DNA of 19,611 nucleotides. Source: an uncultured Lachnospiraceae bacterium. Its GTDB lineage: Bacteria; Bacillota; Clostridia; Lachnospirales; Lachnospiraceae. Shown here piece by piece: positions 1 through 8,224 of the stretch. The position numbers and the translations under genes were made by a program. The stretch covers positions 3,623 to 23,233 of the forward strand of contig CAJTTT010000038.1 of assembly GCA_910579285.1 (NCBI GenBank), written 5' to 3'. Below the pieces are notes generated by a model. It was not told the origin of the DNA and did no database searches. It was given only the letters and a program-made list of their open reading frames with translations. Within the stretch, counting starts at the first letter, position 1. Each line of letters begins with the position of its first letter.

Positions 1-1334
1 GAAAAATATTGTTCGTAAGTTTTCCGGGCAGCCGTCCGCATTTCCTGCAGCCCGCCGCAATGAGCAATGATTCGCTGCATCCTCTCCGCCAGCGTTTCCA
101 CATCATCAGCCGGCACGACAAATCCATTCACCCCGTCCTGGATGTAACCGGCTATTCCTGTCCTGTCGGTTGTGATGCAGAGTTTCCCATACATCATCGC
201 TTCCGTGACCGTGATAGATACGGTTTCTTCATAAGAAGCACAGACAATCACATCAATCTCCGAAAACATCTGGTGGATTTCCTTTCTTGTCCGCTCTCCC
301 CAAATCGTGACGGCATCATTTTCCGCCGCCATGCTCTCTATTCTCTCATAATAAGCTTTGTCATCCGTCTTTCCAACCACCCAGAACTGCGCCTGACTGC
401 CGCGCCTTATGAGGTCAGCCGCCTTTAAGAAAATTTCCTGTCCCTTCAACGGGTAAATCGCTCCAATCAAGGCAAACGTCACTTTTTTATTCTTTGTCTC
501 CCCGCATGTATTTCCCATATCCGGAATCCCAAAAGGCAGTATTTCCGGCCGTCTGTCCGGGTACACCTGATTAAAATATTTCCGGGCGTTTTTGCTGACT
601 GTACAAATGCGAATATCTGCAAACCGATTTCCGTCCAGACTGTCCGGATACCGCTGCGTTATTTTCTGATACAGGAGCGGCGCTTCATGGATCCACCAGA
701 GCACCGGCCGCATTCTGCTTATTTCGCAAGCGCACTCCATCATCTGCAGGGTATTTACCACCACAGCCCGGAACTGTCTGATCCATTTCCTCTCAGCTTC
801 ACACAGATATGGCAGTACCGGGTCAAGAACTACCGTCACTCCCTGTGAAACAACCTCTCTTACAAATTGTTCATTCCCCTCCGGCGCCGCCAATACCACC
901 TGAATACCTCTTTGTTTAAGCGCTCTTGCCGCATACACGGCAGCGAGAGACCCGCCGTTATAATTCAGACTTGTTGACAGGATCAGCACATCTCCCCCGG
1001 CGCTGTCCTGCCCCAGATCCGGCTCCGGCAGCATTCCGTTTTCGCGGCCCTGCTCTGCCCAGAAACGTTCCCAAAGGACAATCCTGTCTCTGGCAATCCC
1101 AAGTCCGGTCAGCTGTTCATATATCTCGCGTCCATAAATACTCATAATGACTATTTTTTCGCAGACTGTCGTCTTTATGGCATCCGGGGGAATCACGGTG
1201 ACACCGTCTATCTGCTGATTCCACAGGGCCGGGTTATTGTCCAAGAACGCAGTAATTTCAACCTCCGAAAGTGCACGCAGCTTCTCTCTCTGTTCCCTAT
1301 AATAATTGCCCGCTCCAAATATAACAGCCGTCAT
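1..1334 (-). CDS. Rossmann-fused GT4-type glycosyltransferase, C-terminus cut by window edge
   Basis: The frame opens at ATG 1334 (GGGGAG about 7 bases upstream) and stays open to base 1, about 444 codons. Residues 1-88 form a small Rossmann-like module: the first strand ends in FGAGNYY, then FLDN about 20 residues later, then a hydrophobic strand KIVIMSIYG. A GT-B fold follows from about residue 113 (VLILSTSLNYNGGS, the glycine-rich acceptor loop of GT4 enzymes). The donor half has FALIGAIYPLKGQ near residue 290 and CASYEETVSITVTEAM near 365, which contains the E-x7-E nucleotide-sugar motif. It should add a sugar from an NDP-sugar to a growing glycan on the cytoplasmic side; donor and acceptor cannot be read from sequence. 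It lies 80 bases after the GT2 gene, the largest gap in the window. The N-terminal module is not standard for GT4 enzymes but recurs in this locus. The remaining C-terminal helices lie outside the window. Confidence 0.88.
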   Translation of the reverse strand, partial: MTAVIFGAGNYYREQREKLRALSEVEITAFLDNNPALWNQQIDGVTVIPPDAIKTTVCEKIVIMSIYGREIYEQLTGLGIARDRIVLWERFWAEQGRENGMLPEPDLGQDSAGGDVLILSTSLNYNGGSLAAVYAARALKQRGIQVVLAAPEGNEQFVREVVSQGVTVVLDPVLPYLCEAERKWIRQFRAVVVNTLQMMECACEISRMRPVLWWIHEAPLLYQKITQRYPDSLDGNRFADIRICTVSKNARKYFNQVYPDRRPEILPFGIPDMGNTCGETKNKKVTFALIGAIYPLKGQEIFLKAADLIRRGSQAQFWVVGKTDDKAYYERIESMAAENDAVTIWGERTRKEIHQMFSEIDVIVCASYEETVSITVTEAMMYGKLCITTDRTGIAGYIQDGVNGFVVPADDVETLAERMQRIIAHCGGLQEMRTAARKTYEQYF

Positions 1335-1395
1335 GCCACTGCTCCCCTAATCGTACTGTACTGCTTAAAGCTGCTTCGCCTCACAGCTTCACGCC

Positions 1396-1417
1396 TGAGC
1401 CAGTCTTCTCTGGCTCA
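1396..1417 (-). repeat. Perfect 8-bp inverted repeat across a stop codon
   Basis: TGAGCCAG and CTGGCTCA flank a six-base loop and include the stop codon of the GT2 gene (1415-1417). In the minus-strand RNA this makes a GC-rich hairpin at the start of the 80-base gap before the GT4 gene. No U-run follows, so it is not a standard intrinsic terminator. A second, weaker pairing (AGCTG...CAGCT) lies just downstream in the same gap. It may stabilise or process the mRNA, or be incidental. Confidence 0.4.
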
Positions 1418-2143
1418 TATGCGCACAAGCAGTCTGCCCGCCAGCTCTCTCAATGAAATCAGTCTGTGATAGCAGGCAATGAAGGCGGCTTCCTTTTCCG
1501 ACAGCGCCAGATTGCTGCACGCGCCTCCTGTCCTGAAATTGGCAATCACATCTCTGATCTGTGTAAACGTAACCTGTCCTGTCCTGTACAGCCTGCACAT
1601 AAGCTCATAATCATCCGCAATTTTAAACGTAGTCAGAAACATGCCAAAGTCGCAGTAAACCCTTCTCGTAACAAAACAGGTAGGATGCGGTATCATCTGT
1701 TTTTTTAAGTCCTCATGGCTGTTCTTTAAAACGCCTCTCTCGCGGCCGCCCTCAAGCAGTCTGCAATACCCATAGAGAACCTGATATTTATCGGCGGACA
1801 TGTGTGAGACTATGCTTTCCACTGCATTCGGCTCATAAAAATCATCGCTGTTAATGATACCGATCAGTTCCCCGCCAGACAGTCTGATACCTTTATTCAT
1901 GGCGTCATAAATCCCCTTGTCCTTCTCGCTGACATACTTCATCCTGCCTTGAAAACGCGGCAGATACCCTCTGATAATATCCAGTGTCCCATCGGTGGAT
2001 CCGCCGTCCACCACTATGTACTCTATATCTTTATACGTCTGGTTTAAGACGCTCTCTATCGTCTGGCCTATCGTTCCCGCGCTGTTTAAGCAGGGCGTTA
2101 TGATAGACACTTTCGTCGTCCTCTCCACGGTGCACGATGTCAT
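1415..2143 (-). CDS. Family 2 glycosyltransferase (GT2), short form
   Basis: 242 residues with a single GT-A domain. Near the N-terminus is VSIITPCLNSAGTI, then the UDP-ribose-binding strand VVDGGSTDGT (45-53). DKGIYDAMNKGI (74-85) is typical of the WcaA-like branch, and NSDDF (98-102) supplies the DxD-type metal ligand. HPTCFVTRRVY and DDYELMCRL are the usual acceptor-side and catalytic-base region. There are no membrane segments, so it should act as a soluble or peripheral transferase. Its ATG overlaps the end of the licD-like gene by four bases (ATGA), so the two are probably translationally coupled. The C-terminus ends soon after the GT-A core, shorter than many GT2 proteins. Sugar specificity is unknown. 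Confidence 0.9.
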   Translation of the reverse strand: MTSCTVERTTKVSIITPCLNSAGTIGQTIESVLNQTYKDIEYIVVDGGSTDGTLDIIRGYLPRFQGRMKYVSEKDKGIYDAMNKGIRLSGGELIGIINSDDFYEPNAVESIVSHMSADKYQVLYGYCRLLEGGRERGVLKNSHEDLKKQMIPHPTCFVTRRVYCDFGMFLTTFKIADDYELMCRLYRTGQVTFTQIRDVIANFRTGGACSNLALSEKEAAFIACYHRLISLRELAGRLLVRI

Positions 2144-3363
2144 TCCGCTTCCGCTCCCCCTTCATCATGGGTAAGAAATCCCATATCCTCTGGAAACTCC
2201 ATATAGTTGCCGTACTCATACCTGAGTACACTTTCCATATGATTTGGCGCCCAGAACGACTTATTTTCATATTTCACTTTTCTGAGCGGCAAAACATCCT
2301 CCGTCGGAATCCAGCTTTTAAATGCTTTCATGGCGCCGCCGCCCGGGTACCCGCCAAAATTATCTATCCCCGGGAAGAAATTATCTGTACGCTCTATGCT
2401 TATCATGGGGTTCTTCTTCCATTCTCCCCTTATGAAGTCCACCTTCTCCTTGTTGTTTTCCAGTTTTTCCGCTGCGGCGTTTACTTCCTCTATCCACTTT
2501 CTGTAGTCCTCAATGTTATACTCGTTTTTGTAAAAGTCGAAAACCCAGAGATCCATCACATAATAGTGTCTGGTTTCCGTGCATTTAGAAACCTGTATAA
2601 AACTCGGATACACGTTGAAGATATATTTGTTGGGATATTTCTTTAATAGATCGCTTTGCCAAAGCGCCTCCCCGTCCCAATCTAACCAGCAGTCCCCGCA
2701 ATAAGTCAAAGTTGCACATTTTTCCTGCGCAAACTTCAACACTTTCTCATAATCCTCTCTGAATAACCCGAAATCAAGGTCGTCATCCCACGGAACAAAT
2801 CCGCCGTGCCTGACCGCCCCGATCAGATTTCCATATACAAGAAACGGTTTCATCTCCAGTTCCCCCAAAAAGTGAAAGAACTGCTCTGCCTCCTCCAGTA
2901 ACTGATACTGTCTCTCACGCAGCTCACCCTGTGCCGGTTTGAGCGTCGTAATATCTGCATGCCGTTTCAGATACTGAAGTTGTACCCTCATCTTACGCGT
3001 CAAATATCTGTAACTCTCTTTATACAGTCTCTCGCGCTGCGTTTGATCCGCAAACAACCTGCCAAGTTCCTCCGGCGTCTGCTCACTTTTCTCAAACATC
3101 CCATATACGAGAAAATCCTCTACCCCGGCTTGTTCAAGCTGTCTGCATACCTGCAGGCAGAAATCCAGCTTCAAGCAGATGACTATCATATAATCCTGAT
3201 GTATCTCCATCAATTTTTCGAAGGAAATGACTTCCTTACCGCATACTGTTTTTACTTCATCGTTTTTCACCGTATTGTCGCAGAAACAGAAAACATTTTC
3301 TTCCCCAAAAAACGAATACGCCTTCTGCCCAAAAAATCCACTTCCAAATAATATCAGCTTCAT
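2140..3363 (-). CDS. LicD-family phosphotransferase with N-terminal Rossmann-like module
   Basis: 407 residues in two parts. Residues 1-90 are a Rossmann-like module (LILFGSGFFGQKAYSF, then FCFCDN, then MIVICLKLD). From about 130 comes a LicD domain: LVYGNLIGAVRHGGFVPWDD at about 175-194 carries the DDDLD acidic cluster of this nucleotidyltransferase-fold family. WAPNHMESVLRYEYGNYMEF near 371 is the matching LicD C-terminal signature. LicD proteins transfer phosphocholine or related phospho-alcohols from CDP-activated donors onto cell-surface sugars, so a phosphodiester decoration is expected; choline itself is not shown. The ATG has AAGGAG about 10 bases upstream. The gene sits 32 bases after the small Rossmann gene and overlaps the following GT2 by four bases. 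Confidence 0.9.
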   Translation of the reverse strand: MKLILFGSGFFGQKAYSFFGEENVFCFCDNTVKNDEVKTVCGKEVISFEKLMEIHQDYMIVICLKLDFCLQVCRQLEQAGVEDFLVYGMFEKSEQTPEELGRLFADQTQRERLYKESYRYLTRKMRVQLQYLKRHADITTLKPAQGELRERQYQLLEEAEQFFHFLGELEMKPFLVYGNLIGAVRHGGFVPWDDDLDFGLFREDYEKVLKFAQEKCATLTYCGDCWLDWDGEALWQSDLLKKYPNKYIFNVYPSFIQVSKCTETRHYYVMDLWVFDFYKNEYNIEDYRKWIEEVNAAAEKLENNKEKVDFIRGEWKKNPMISIERTDNFFPGIDNFGGYPGGGAMKAFKSWIPTEDVLPLRKVKYENKSFWAPNHMESVLRYEYGNYMEFPEDMGFLTHDEGGAEAE

Positions 3364-3395
3364 TCAGGTGATCTCCTTTCCTTCCGTCCGAACAT

Positions 3396-3872
3396 TTATA
3401 CCTCGCACAGAATATCTTCCAGCGAAATGACCGGGCAGTCCACCTTCTCCGAAAGCTTTTCTTCAATCTCCGCATAGTAGGTAATGGCCGTCACCACAAT
3501 GGCATCCACCTCTTCCAAATCCTCATCCACGGATACGGTCTGCACACCGCTGTACATTTCACTTGCATTTTTATCAATGCCATAGGACACAGTAACCGAA
3601 GTTCCCTTCAATTCATTCACCAGCGTTTCTCCCGCATAACTCATGCCGTATATGGCGATCTTTTGAATCCCGTTTTTCTCAAAATAAGAAGCCAGGTTTT
3701 TTCCTTCCTGTTTTACTCTCACCCACTCGTTCATCATCAAATACAGCGCCAGATGCTTGTCCCTGTAGGTGCGCACGACCTCAAGCCTGTCTTTCGATGC
3801 TTTACCCACGATGCCTGCTCCAACCGCAGCCCCCGTTAATGCCGATAAAACAGATAATACTAGTTTTTTCAT
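3396..3872 (-). CDS. Small membrane-anchored protein with Rossmann-like module and no enzyme domain
   Basis: 158 residues. After MKK comes one hydrophobic stretch rich in Ala, Gly, Val and Leu (about residues 4-23), then a charged segment predicted to be helical (about 24-65, including RDKHLALYLMMNEWVRVKQE). A Rossmann-like module follows from about 68: IQKIAIYGMSYAGETL, then a GID strand about 20 residues later, then VDAIVVTAITY, ending in VISLEDIL. The same fold heads six enzymes of this locus but here it stands alone. GGAGGG lies 7 bases before the ATG, a strong ribosome site. Lysines on both sides of the hydrophobic stretch leave the topology open. A membrane tether or partner for the fused enzymes is an inference. 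I recall similar stand-alone proteins in clostridial glycan loci but know of no assigned function. Confidence 0.8.
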   Translation of the reverse strand: MKKLVLSVLSALTGAAVGAGIVGKASKDRLEVVRTYRDKHLALYLMMNEWVRVKQEGKNLASYFEKNGIQKIAIYGMSYAGETLVNELKGTSVTVSYGIDKNASEMYSGVQTVSVDEDLEEVDAIVVTAITYYAEIEEKLSEKVDCPVISLEDILCEV

Positions 3873-3901
3873 TGTCTTTCCCTCCTATATACATTTTTCT
3901 C

Positions 3902-5071
3902 TCATTGCTGTATCATTTCATAAAACATTTTTCCGTACTTTACGGCAGATTTAAGTGAATAATGATATCTAGTCTTTTCAACGCCCGCCTCAGAAAACGT
4001 CTGCCGCATCAGTTCCGCCAGCTGCTCCGCGTTGTGCGGGTCAAAAAACGTGCACAAGCGGTCCGCCTGCTCGTGGTGCACTGCGATATCTGACAAAAGC
4101 GCCTTTTTACCTAACGTCTTTGCATCTTCCAGTACAGTCCCCCATCCTTCAAACAAAGATGGCTGAATAACAGCGACCGCCCCTTTCATCAGCTGGATCT
4201 GATCATATTTAGGAACCAGTCCAAGCAGGAAAAGATGCTCCTCCAAGCCCTGTGCGGCTATATAGTTTCTGACTTCGGCAATGTATTTCCTGCTCCGATA
4301 GTCCTGCATATTCCCGGTACAGACGACCTTTATATGCTTGTCACGCAAAACCGCCCTGCTTAACGCCTCAAAAACAATCATGTGGTTTTTATGCACCCAG
4401 AACTGGTTACATACAATAAAGTAATCCCCCTCAATCCCATATTTCTCCTTGATCTGCCGTATGCCGTTTTTCATTACATCCCGTTTATCCAGCATGGAAC
4501 AGAAAGGAATCACATATACTCTTTTGCTGTCGTTATGATATCTCTCCTTAAAATCGCGACAGGCATCCTGGCTGCTGAGTACCAGCCTGTTATGTTTCCG
4601 GCTGATTTCATAAAACTCCCTTTCCCTGACCCGGTATTCATTTTTAGAAAAAAACTGCGGATAATGAACATGCTGGAAATCAGGTATCCACGAAATACTC
4701 TTCTTCAAAAGAAAACGCTGGTTGATCCTGCCCTTCGGGAAATAGGGAAATATGTAGGAAATCCGATAGCGCACTGCCAAATACATTAAATCTGCGTCTA
4801 ATATATCCCGATCCAGTTCATCCCTGTATAATTTACAGAGCCGGTAAAAGAGTTTTTTCCTGATATTCTCAGCCTTGATAAAATGTACATTTTTATGTTT
4901 TAATAACGTTTTGTATTCTGCCGCGATCTCTCCGCTTCCATACAGATATATCGTTAGATTTTCCCTGGCAGGCTGATAACTGAGCAGCTGGGCAATCTGA
5001 TTTTTGACATAGTAAACTCCGCCCATCCATCCTTTATCATAATTTGCTAAAAATAATATATTTTTTTTCAT
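3902..5071 (-). CDS. GT4 family glycosyltransferase
   Basis: 389 residues with a GT-B fold and no fused module. The N-terminal half opens with ILFLANYDKGWMGGVYYVKN, the glycine-containing acceptor loop. SWIPDFQHVHYP (about 127-138) is the inter-lobe segment common in this branch. The donor half begins with a strand at about 217 and has CNQFWVHKNH (221-230). QPSLFEGWGTVLEDAK (303-318) holds the donor-binding acidic pair, spaced E-x6-E as in many FEGW-type members rather than the textbook E-x7-E. It should transfer a hexose or deoxyhexose from an NDP-sugar in the cytoplasm. The ATG follows GAGG by four bases and lies 6 bases after the epimerase stop, so coupling is likely. Specificity is unknown. 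Confidence 0.9.
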   Translation of the reverse strand: MKKNILFLANYDKGWMGGVYYVKNQIAQLLSYQPARENLTIYLYGSGEIAAEYKTLLKHKNVHFIKAENIRKKLFYRLCKLYRDELDRDILDADLMYLAVRYRISYIFPYFPKGRINQRFLLKKSISWIPDFQHVHYPQFFSKNEYRVREREFYEISRKHNRLVLSSQDACRDFKERYHNDSKRVYVIPFCSMLDKRDVMKNGIRQIKEKYGIEGDYFIVCNQFWVHKNHMIVFEALSRAVLRDKHIKVVCTGNMQDYRSRKYIAEVRNYIAAQGLEEHLFLLGLVPKYDQIQLMKGAVAVIQPSLFEGWGTVLEDAKTLGKKALLSDIAVHHEQADRLCTFFDPHNAEQLAELMRQTFSEAGVEKTRYHYSLKSAVKYGKMFYEMIQQ

Positions 5072-5077
5072 AGTTCC

Positions 5078-5998
5078 TCACTTTAAGATCCGGGAATCCT
5101 GCAGCCAGCTTATGTATTCCCGCACGCCCTCCGCAATTCCTGTTTCCTGCTTATATCCAAGCTTTATCAGTCTGCTGATGTCCGCGCACCAGTTTAACGG
5201 GTTGCCTTCTCTTTTCTGATTGTTAAATGCTATGATGTCCTTGTGCATTCCGCACCCTTCACAAAACCGTTCCGCCACTTCCCGAATGCGGATCTCCTGT
5301 CCATTGGCAATGTTATAAACGATTTTCTCTTCTCTCGGTGCATTGAGAACCAGTAAAATGGCATTCACCAGATCCGTTATGTGAATAAAATCTCTCGTTT
5401 CCTCTCCCGTTCCGAACATTTCCAGTCTTCCAGATGCAGCAATCTTTTGTCCCATATCCCAAAAGATCTGCTTTTTCAAACCGCTTCCATATGCCGAAAA
5501 AATACGCAGGATTCTAATATCCATGTCATACTGCTTCACGAAATACTGACAGATGTCTTCCACAAGCGCCTTGTGCAATGCGTACGGGGAGATGGGATTT
5601 CTTGCATGTTCCTCGGTGATGGGATTCTGTTCCGGGTTTCCATATACACCTGCGCTGGACAAAAAGACAAATACCGTTGCAGGCGAGGCGTTCTTGAGCG
5701 AGTACAATATTTTCCTCGAAATAACCACATTGGAAGCGAAATCACTGTCAGGATGCTTTACCGAATAATTGACATCAGCCATGCCCGCACAGTGAATCAG
5801 CGCATATGGTTTATACTGCATGAGCAGGTCATCCATCGCATCCTCATATAGATTCAACTGATAATATTTCAACGGCCCAACGGAAGGAACCGGCTGCATA
5901 TCGACCCCGATCACCTCACAGCCGCTCTGCAGGCACTTTTGCGCCATATGGCTCCCTATAAATCCGTTCACACCCGTAACAATCACTCGTTTTTCCAT
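5078..5998 (-). CDS. NAD-dependent epimerase/dehydratase (extended SDR)
   Basis: 306 residues from ATG 5998. The NAD-binding loop GVNGFIG is at 9-15. The SDR catalytic set is visible as SSAGVYG (114-120) and Y139-x3-K143 in SPYALHK. FGTGEETRDFIHITDLVNA is the C-terminal sugar-nucleotide region typical of GalE-like epimerases and related 4-ketoreductases. A frame start at 6061 would overlap the previous gene by 47 bases, while ATG 5998 has AAGGA at the right distance and starts just before the glycine loop, so I use it. In this locus it could be a hexose 4-epimerase or the terminal ketoreductase of the CDP-dideoxysugar route. Motifs alone do not separate these. Confidence 0.88.
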   Translation of the reverse strand: MEKRVIVTGVNGFIGSHMAQKCLQSGCEVIGVDMQPVPSVGPLKYYQLNLYEDAMDDLLMQYKPYALIHCAGMADVNYSVKHPDSDFASNVVISRKILYSLKNASPATVFVFLSSAGVYGNPEQNPITEEHARNPISPYALHKALVEDICQYFVKQYDMDIRILRIFSAYGSGLKKQIFWDMGQKIAASGRLEMFGTGEETRDFIHITDLVNAILLVLNAPREEKIVYNIANGQEIRIREVAERFCEGCGMHKDIIAFNNQKREGNPLNWCADISRLIKLGYKQETGIAEGVREYISWLQDSRILK

Positions 5999-6004
5999 AT
6001 CTTT

Positions 6005-6009
6005 TCCTT
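6005..6009 (-). promoter_or_regulatory. Ribosome binding site that sets the epimerase start
   Basis: AAGGA on the minus strand, six bases before ATG 5998. It supports the short start over the longer frame, which would begin inside the upstream gene. Confidence 0.6.
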
Positions 6010-6014
6010 TTTGC

Positions 6015-7232
6015 TTAGCCAACTCCATAGCATCGGACAATATATTCCCGGATATATTCATTCATGGTAATCAGCCCTGTTGAAATATGTGAGATGCGGA
6101 CCTTTCTTTCATATTTTTTCAAGCCCAGTGCACTGATCACACACGGAAAAACAGGGAAATTATTGATTCTCAGCGTTCCAAATGCTAAATTCAACTCTTC
6201 CTCCGTAAATTCATCTACGCTGCTGATTCCAACTGCCTTTAATATCCTTTTCACATACTCGTATATGACTATATTTTTGGGATGGTTATATGTATAAAAC
6301 AGCTGTTCTTCCCTATAGTGTTTTTCGATATAATCGACGATCGGCACATCTACTTTCTCTTCCCTCTGCCGCAGATTTTCTATGGATTTTTCACACTTTT
6401 CCAAAACCGTTTTGGACGGGATGAAGTCTGTGTCATTAATCATTTCAATGATTTCGTCTATGTTTTTTCCTTCTGCAATCAGTTCGTGTACAATACCGTC
6501 TGTGTAAGGAAAATCTTTTTGATTCATATTTGCAAAATACCTGTTCTCATCCGCGTCATACTGAATAAAGTAACCGTCAAAATAAATATTGTGAATACAC
6601 AGTTTTTGGCAGCCGGCTTTCATCTGCCCTATAATGCGCGCCGCTCCCAGCAACGGATGAAAACGGTTTTCTTCCTTAACGTTCTGATAAATAAACAGGT
6701 CAATCTTCTCCATCAGCCGGTTATGATAAAAAATTTCTTTTATCTGGTTTTCATCAGTATAAAGATGAATCTGGGGCACCCGCAAAAGAGCATATCGGTT
6801 GTGAAAATCTTTGTTATACTCAAGCATATTGGCAATAATTTCTGTCTGGCAGTTTCCGTACACCAATGCAACCTGCCTCGTTCTTCTTACCGCATCCAGA
6901 TACTTTTTGATACCCTCTGCACCCATGCACTCTATCATGTCATGGAGACGGAGACTTTTCCTTTCCAGCATGTGATATGGAAGAAAATCGTCCTGAACCG
7001 CCAGTCCCTCTTCCTGCAGGTTACGCACTACTTCCATCCATTTCCCACATGCCACGACAATATAAAATTCATGTCTCCGATACGGTAAAACCTGTTTCCC
7101 ATCAACAATTTCCCTTCCCGCCTTTGTCAGATCCGAATCATAAAAACCAGCCACCTCATATCTGCCCCTCAAATGATAATAGGCTTCTCTTCCCCGATTT
7201 CCCGCTCCCCATATAACGATCTTTTTTATCAA
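6015..7232 (-). CDS. Rossmann module fused to a WcbI-type putative acetyltransferase domain
   Basis: 405 residues, starting at TTG 7232 with AGGAGAAGGG upstream; no better ATG lies nearby. Residues 1-95 are the Rossmann-like module (KKIVIWGAGNRGREAYYH, FYDSD, FYIVVACG). At about 121 begins VALVYGNCQTEIIANML. The GNCQ tetrapeptide and the later YTYNHPKN segment (near 315) resemble the WcbI family, CoA-binding proteins linked to acetylation of bacterial capsules. The body between them has the expected HNIYFDGYF region. The likely role is adding an acetyl or other acyl group to a glycan intermediate, by family knowledge rather than direct evidence. It sits 12 bases after the GT2 gene and 16 before the epimerase start. 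Confidence 0.75.
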   Translation of the reverse strand: MIKKIVIWGAGNRGREAYYHLRGRYEVAGFYDSDLTKAGREIVDGKQVLPYRRHEFYIVVACGKWMEVVRNLQEEGLAVQDDFLPYHMLERKSLRLHDMIECMGAEGIKKYLDAVRRTRQVALVYGNCQTEIIANMLEYNKDFHNRYALLRVPQIHLYTDENQIKEIFYHNRLMEKIDLFIYQNVKEENRFHPLLGAARIIGQMKAGCQKLCIHNIYFDGYFIQYDADENRYFANMNQKDFPYTDGIVHELIAEGKNIDEIIEMINDTDFIPSKTVLEKCEKSIENLRQREEKVDVPIVDYIEKHYREEQLFYTYNHPKNIVIYEYVKRILKAVGISSVDEFTEEELNLAFGTLRINNFPVFPCVISALGLKKYERKVRISHISTGLITMNEYIREYIVRCYGVG

Positions 7233-7241
7233 AATACCCTT

Positions 7242-7246
7242 CTCCT
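7242..7246 (-). promoter_or_regulatory. Ribosome binding site for the TTG-started WcbI-type gene
   Basis: AGGAG on the minus strand overlaps the stop codon of the upstream GT2 gene. AAGGG follows at 7237-7241, four bases before TTG 7232. The pair supports a TTG start. Confidence 0.5.
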
Positions 7247-8204
7247 ATACCTCTGCTTCATTTCCCAAAAACATGCCAATCTCAAAGTTCCGCATCCTGA
7301 CTGCCTGGTCAGCTAAGATCGTCTTGCACAAATGCTCCAGTTCCCGCAGATAATCGGCATTCATTGCTCGGGCCTGTTCCATCAGTTCTTCCAGGATCTT
7401 TACCAGCTTCCTATACTCCTCGTAATCGATGCAGAGCGCCCCCTCTTCCGAAAAAAGCTTTCCGATCAGCTGCATGGAAGTATCCTGCAGTTGATATCCG
7501 CTCGCCTTTAGAGACTCTTTCTGTAACGCAAAATACTTTTCCGCCCGTTCAGCACCTCTTTGGGCTTTTTCCACTGCCGTTTTGTTCTCCCCATGTACCC
7601 GAGAGAGCAGCAATATATTCCCTACCGATGAAATATTGCCAATCTTTGAGCTTTCGACAAAAAATTGATAGTCCTGCATCCCAAAACACGCCTCCCGGTA
7701 GCTGAGACTGTGTTTTTCAATAAAGCTTTTGCGGAACATCGTTGTTCCGTTCCTAAAATCCACACGTTTGAACAGCAGAAGCGCTTCTATATATCTTGGA
7801 TTTTTCCTCGGTTCATTTTCTATCCAAAGGTAAGTATCGTTTTCATCAATTATCACGGAACGCCCCCCGAGGACATCTATCTCCGGGTGCGCATCCAGAT
7901 AGGTTTTCTGGATTTCCAGCCTTTCTCTCACCGCCATATCGTCATCGTCTAAAAGGGCAATATATTCCCCTCTGCTTTCCCGCAGTCCTACATTTGTACT
8001 GTACGCGATTCCGCGGTTTACCTCATTTTTGAACAGCCGGATTCTACTGTCCTGACAGCTCTCTATCACTTCCAGCGTACTGTCAGTGGAACAGTCCTCG
8101 ATTATCAACAGCTCAAAATCCTGATATGTCTGTGCGAGTATGGAGTCTATTGCTTTCTTAATATATTTTTCTGCATTGTATGCAGGCATGACTACACTGA
8201 CCAT
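7245..8204 (-). CDS. Family 2 glycosyltransferase (GT2)
   Basis: 319 residues. The GT-A core starts at residue 1 with VSVVMPAYNAEKYI, followed by LAQTYQDFELLIIEDCSTDST (nucleotide-binding loop). NRGIAYSTNVGL is the helix typical of family 2, and LLDDDDM (84-90) supplies metal-binding aspartates. FRNGTTMFRKSF and FGMQDYQFF give the acceptor-side loop and putative catalytic acid. The last 100 residues are mainly helical and charged (from about VEKAQRGAERAEKYF), longer than a minimal GT2 and of unclear role. No membrane spans are seen. The ATG lies 20 bases after the acyltransferase gene, with AAGGG 6 bases upstream. Donor and acceptor are unknown. Confidence 0.9.
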   Translation of the reverse strand: MVSVVMPAYNAEKYIKKAIDSILAQTYQDFELLIIEDCSTDSTLEVIESCQDSRIRLFKNEVNRGIAYSTNVGLRESRGEYIALLDDDDMAVRERLEIQKTYLDAHPEIDVLGGRSVIIDENDTYLWIENEPRKNPRYIEALLLFKRVDFRNGTTMFRKSFIEKHSLSYREACFGMQDYQFFVESSKIGNISSVGNILLLSRVHGENKTAVEKAQRGAERAEKYFALQKESLKASGYQLQDTSMQLIGKLFSEEGALCIDYEEYRKLVKILEELMEQARAMNADYLRELEHLCKTILADQAVRMRNFEIGMFLGNEAEV

Positions 8205-8224
8205 TAGAATCCCTTTCCTCCCCG

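Noticed and set aside
5061..5068. A8 run just after the start codon of the GT4 gene
   Set aside because: A-runs after MKKN-type starts are common in AT-rich genomes and there is no matching pattern elsewhere to suggest slippage.
5999..6061. Longer N-terminus for the epimerase
   Set aside because: It would overlap the upstream gene by 47 bases and adds residues before the NAD-binding strand; ATG 5998 has a proper ribosome site.
6282..7088. Plus-strand open frame (268 codons) opposite the WcbI-type gene
   Set aside because: The translation is rich in Phe, Ile and Val with no motif, and the opposite strand encodes a motif-bearing protein with operon spacing.
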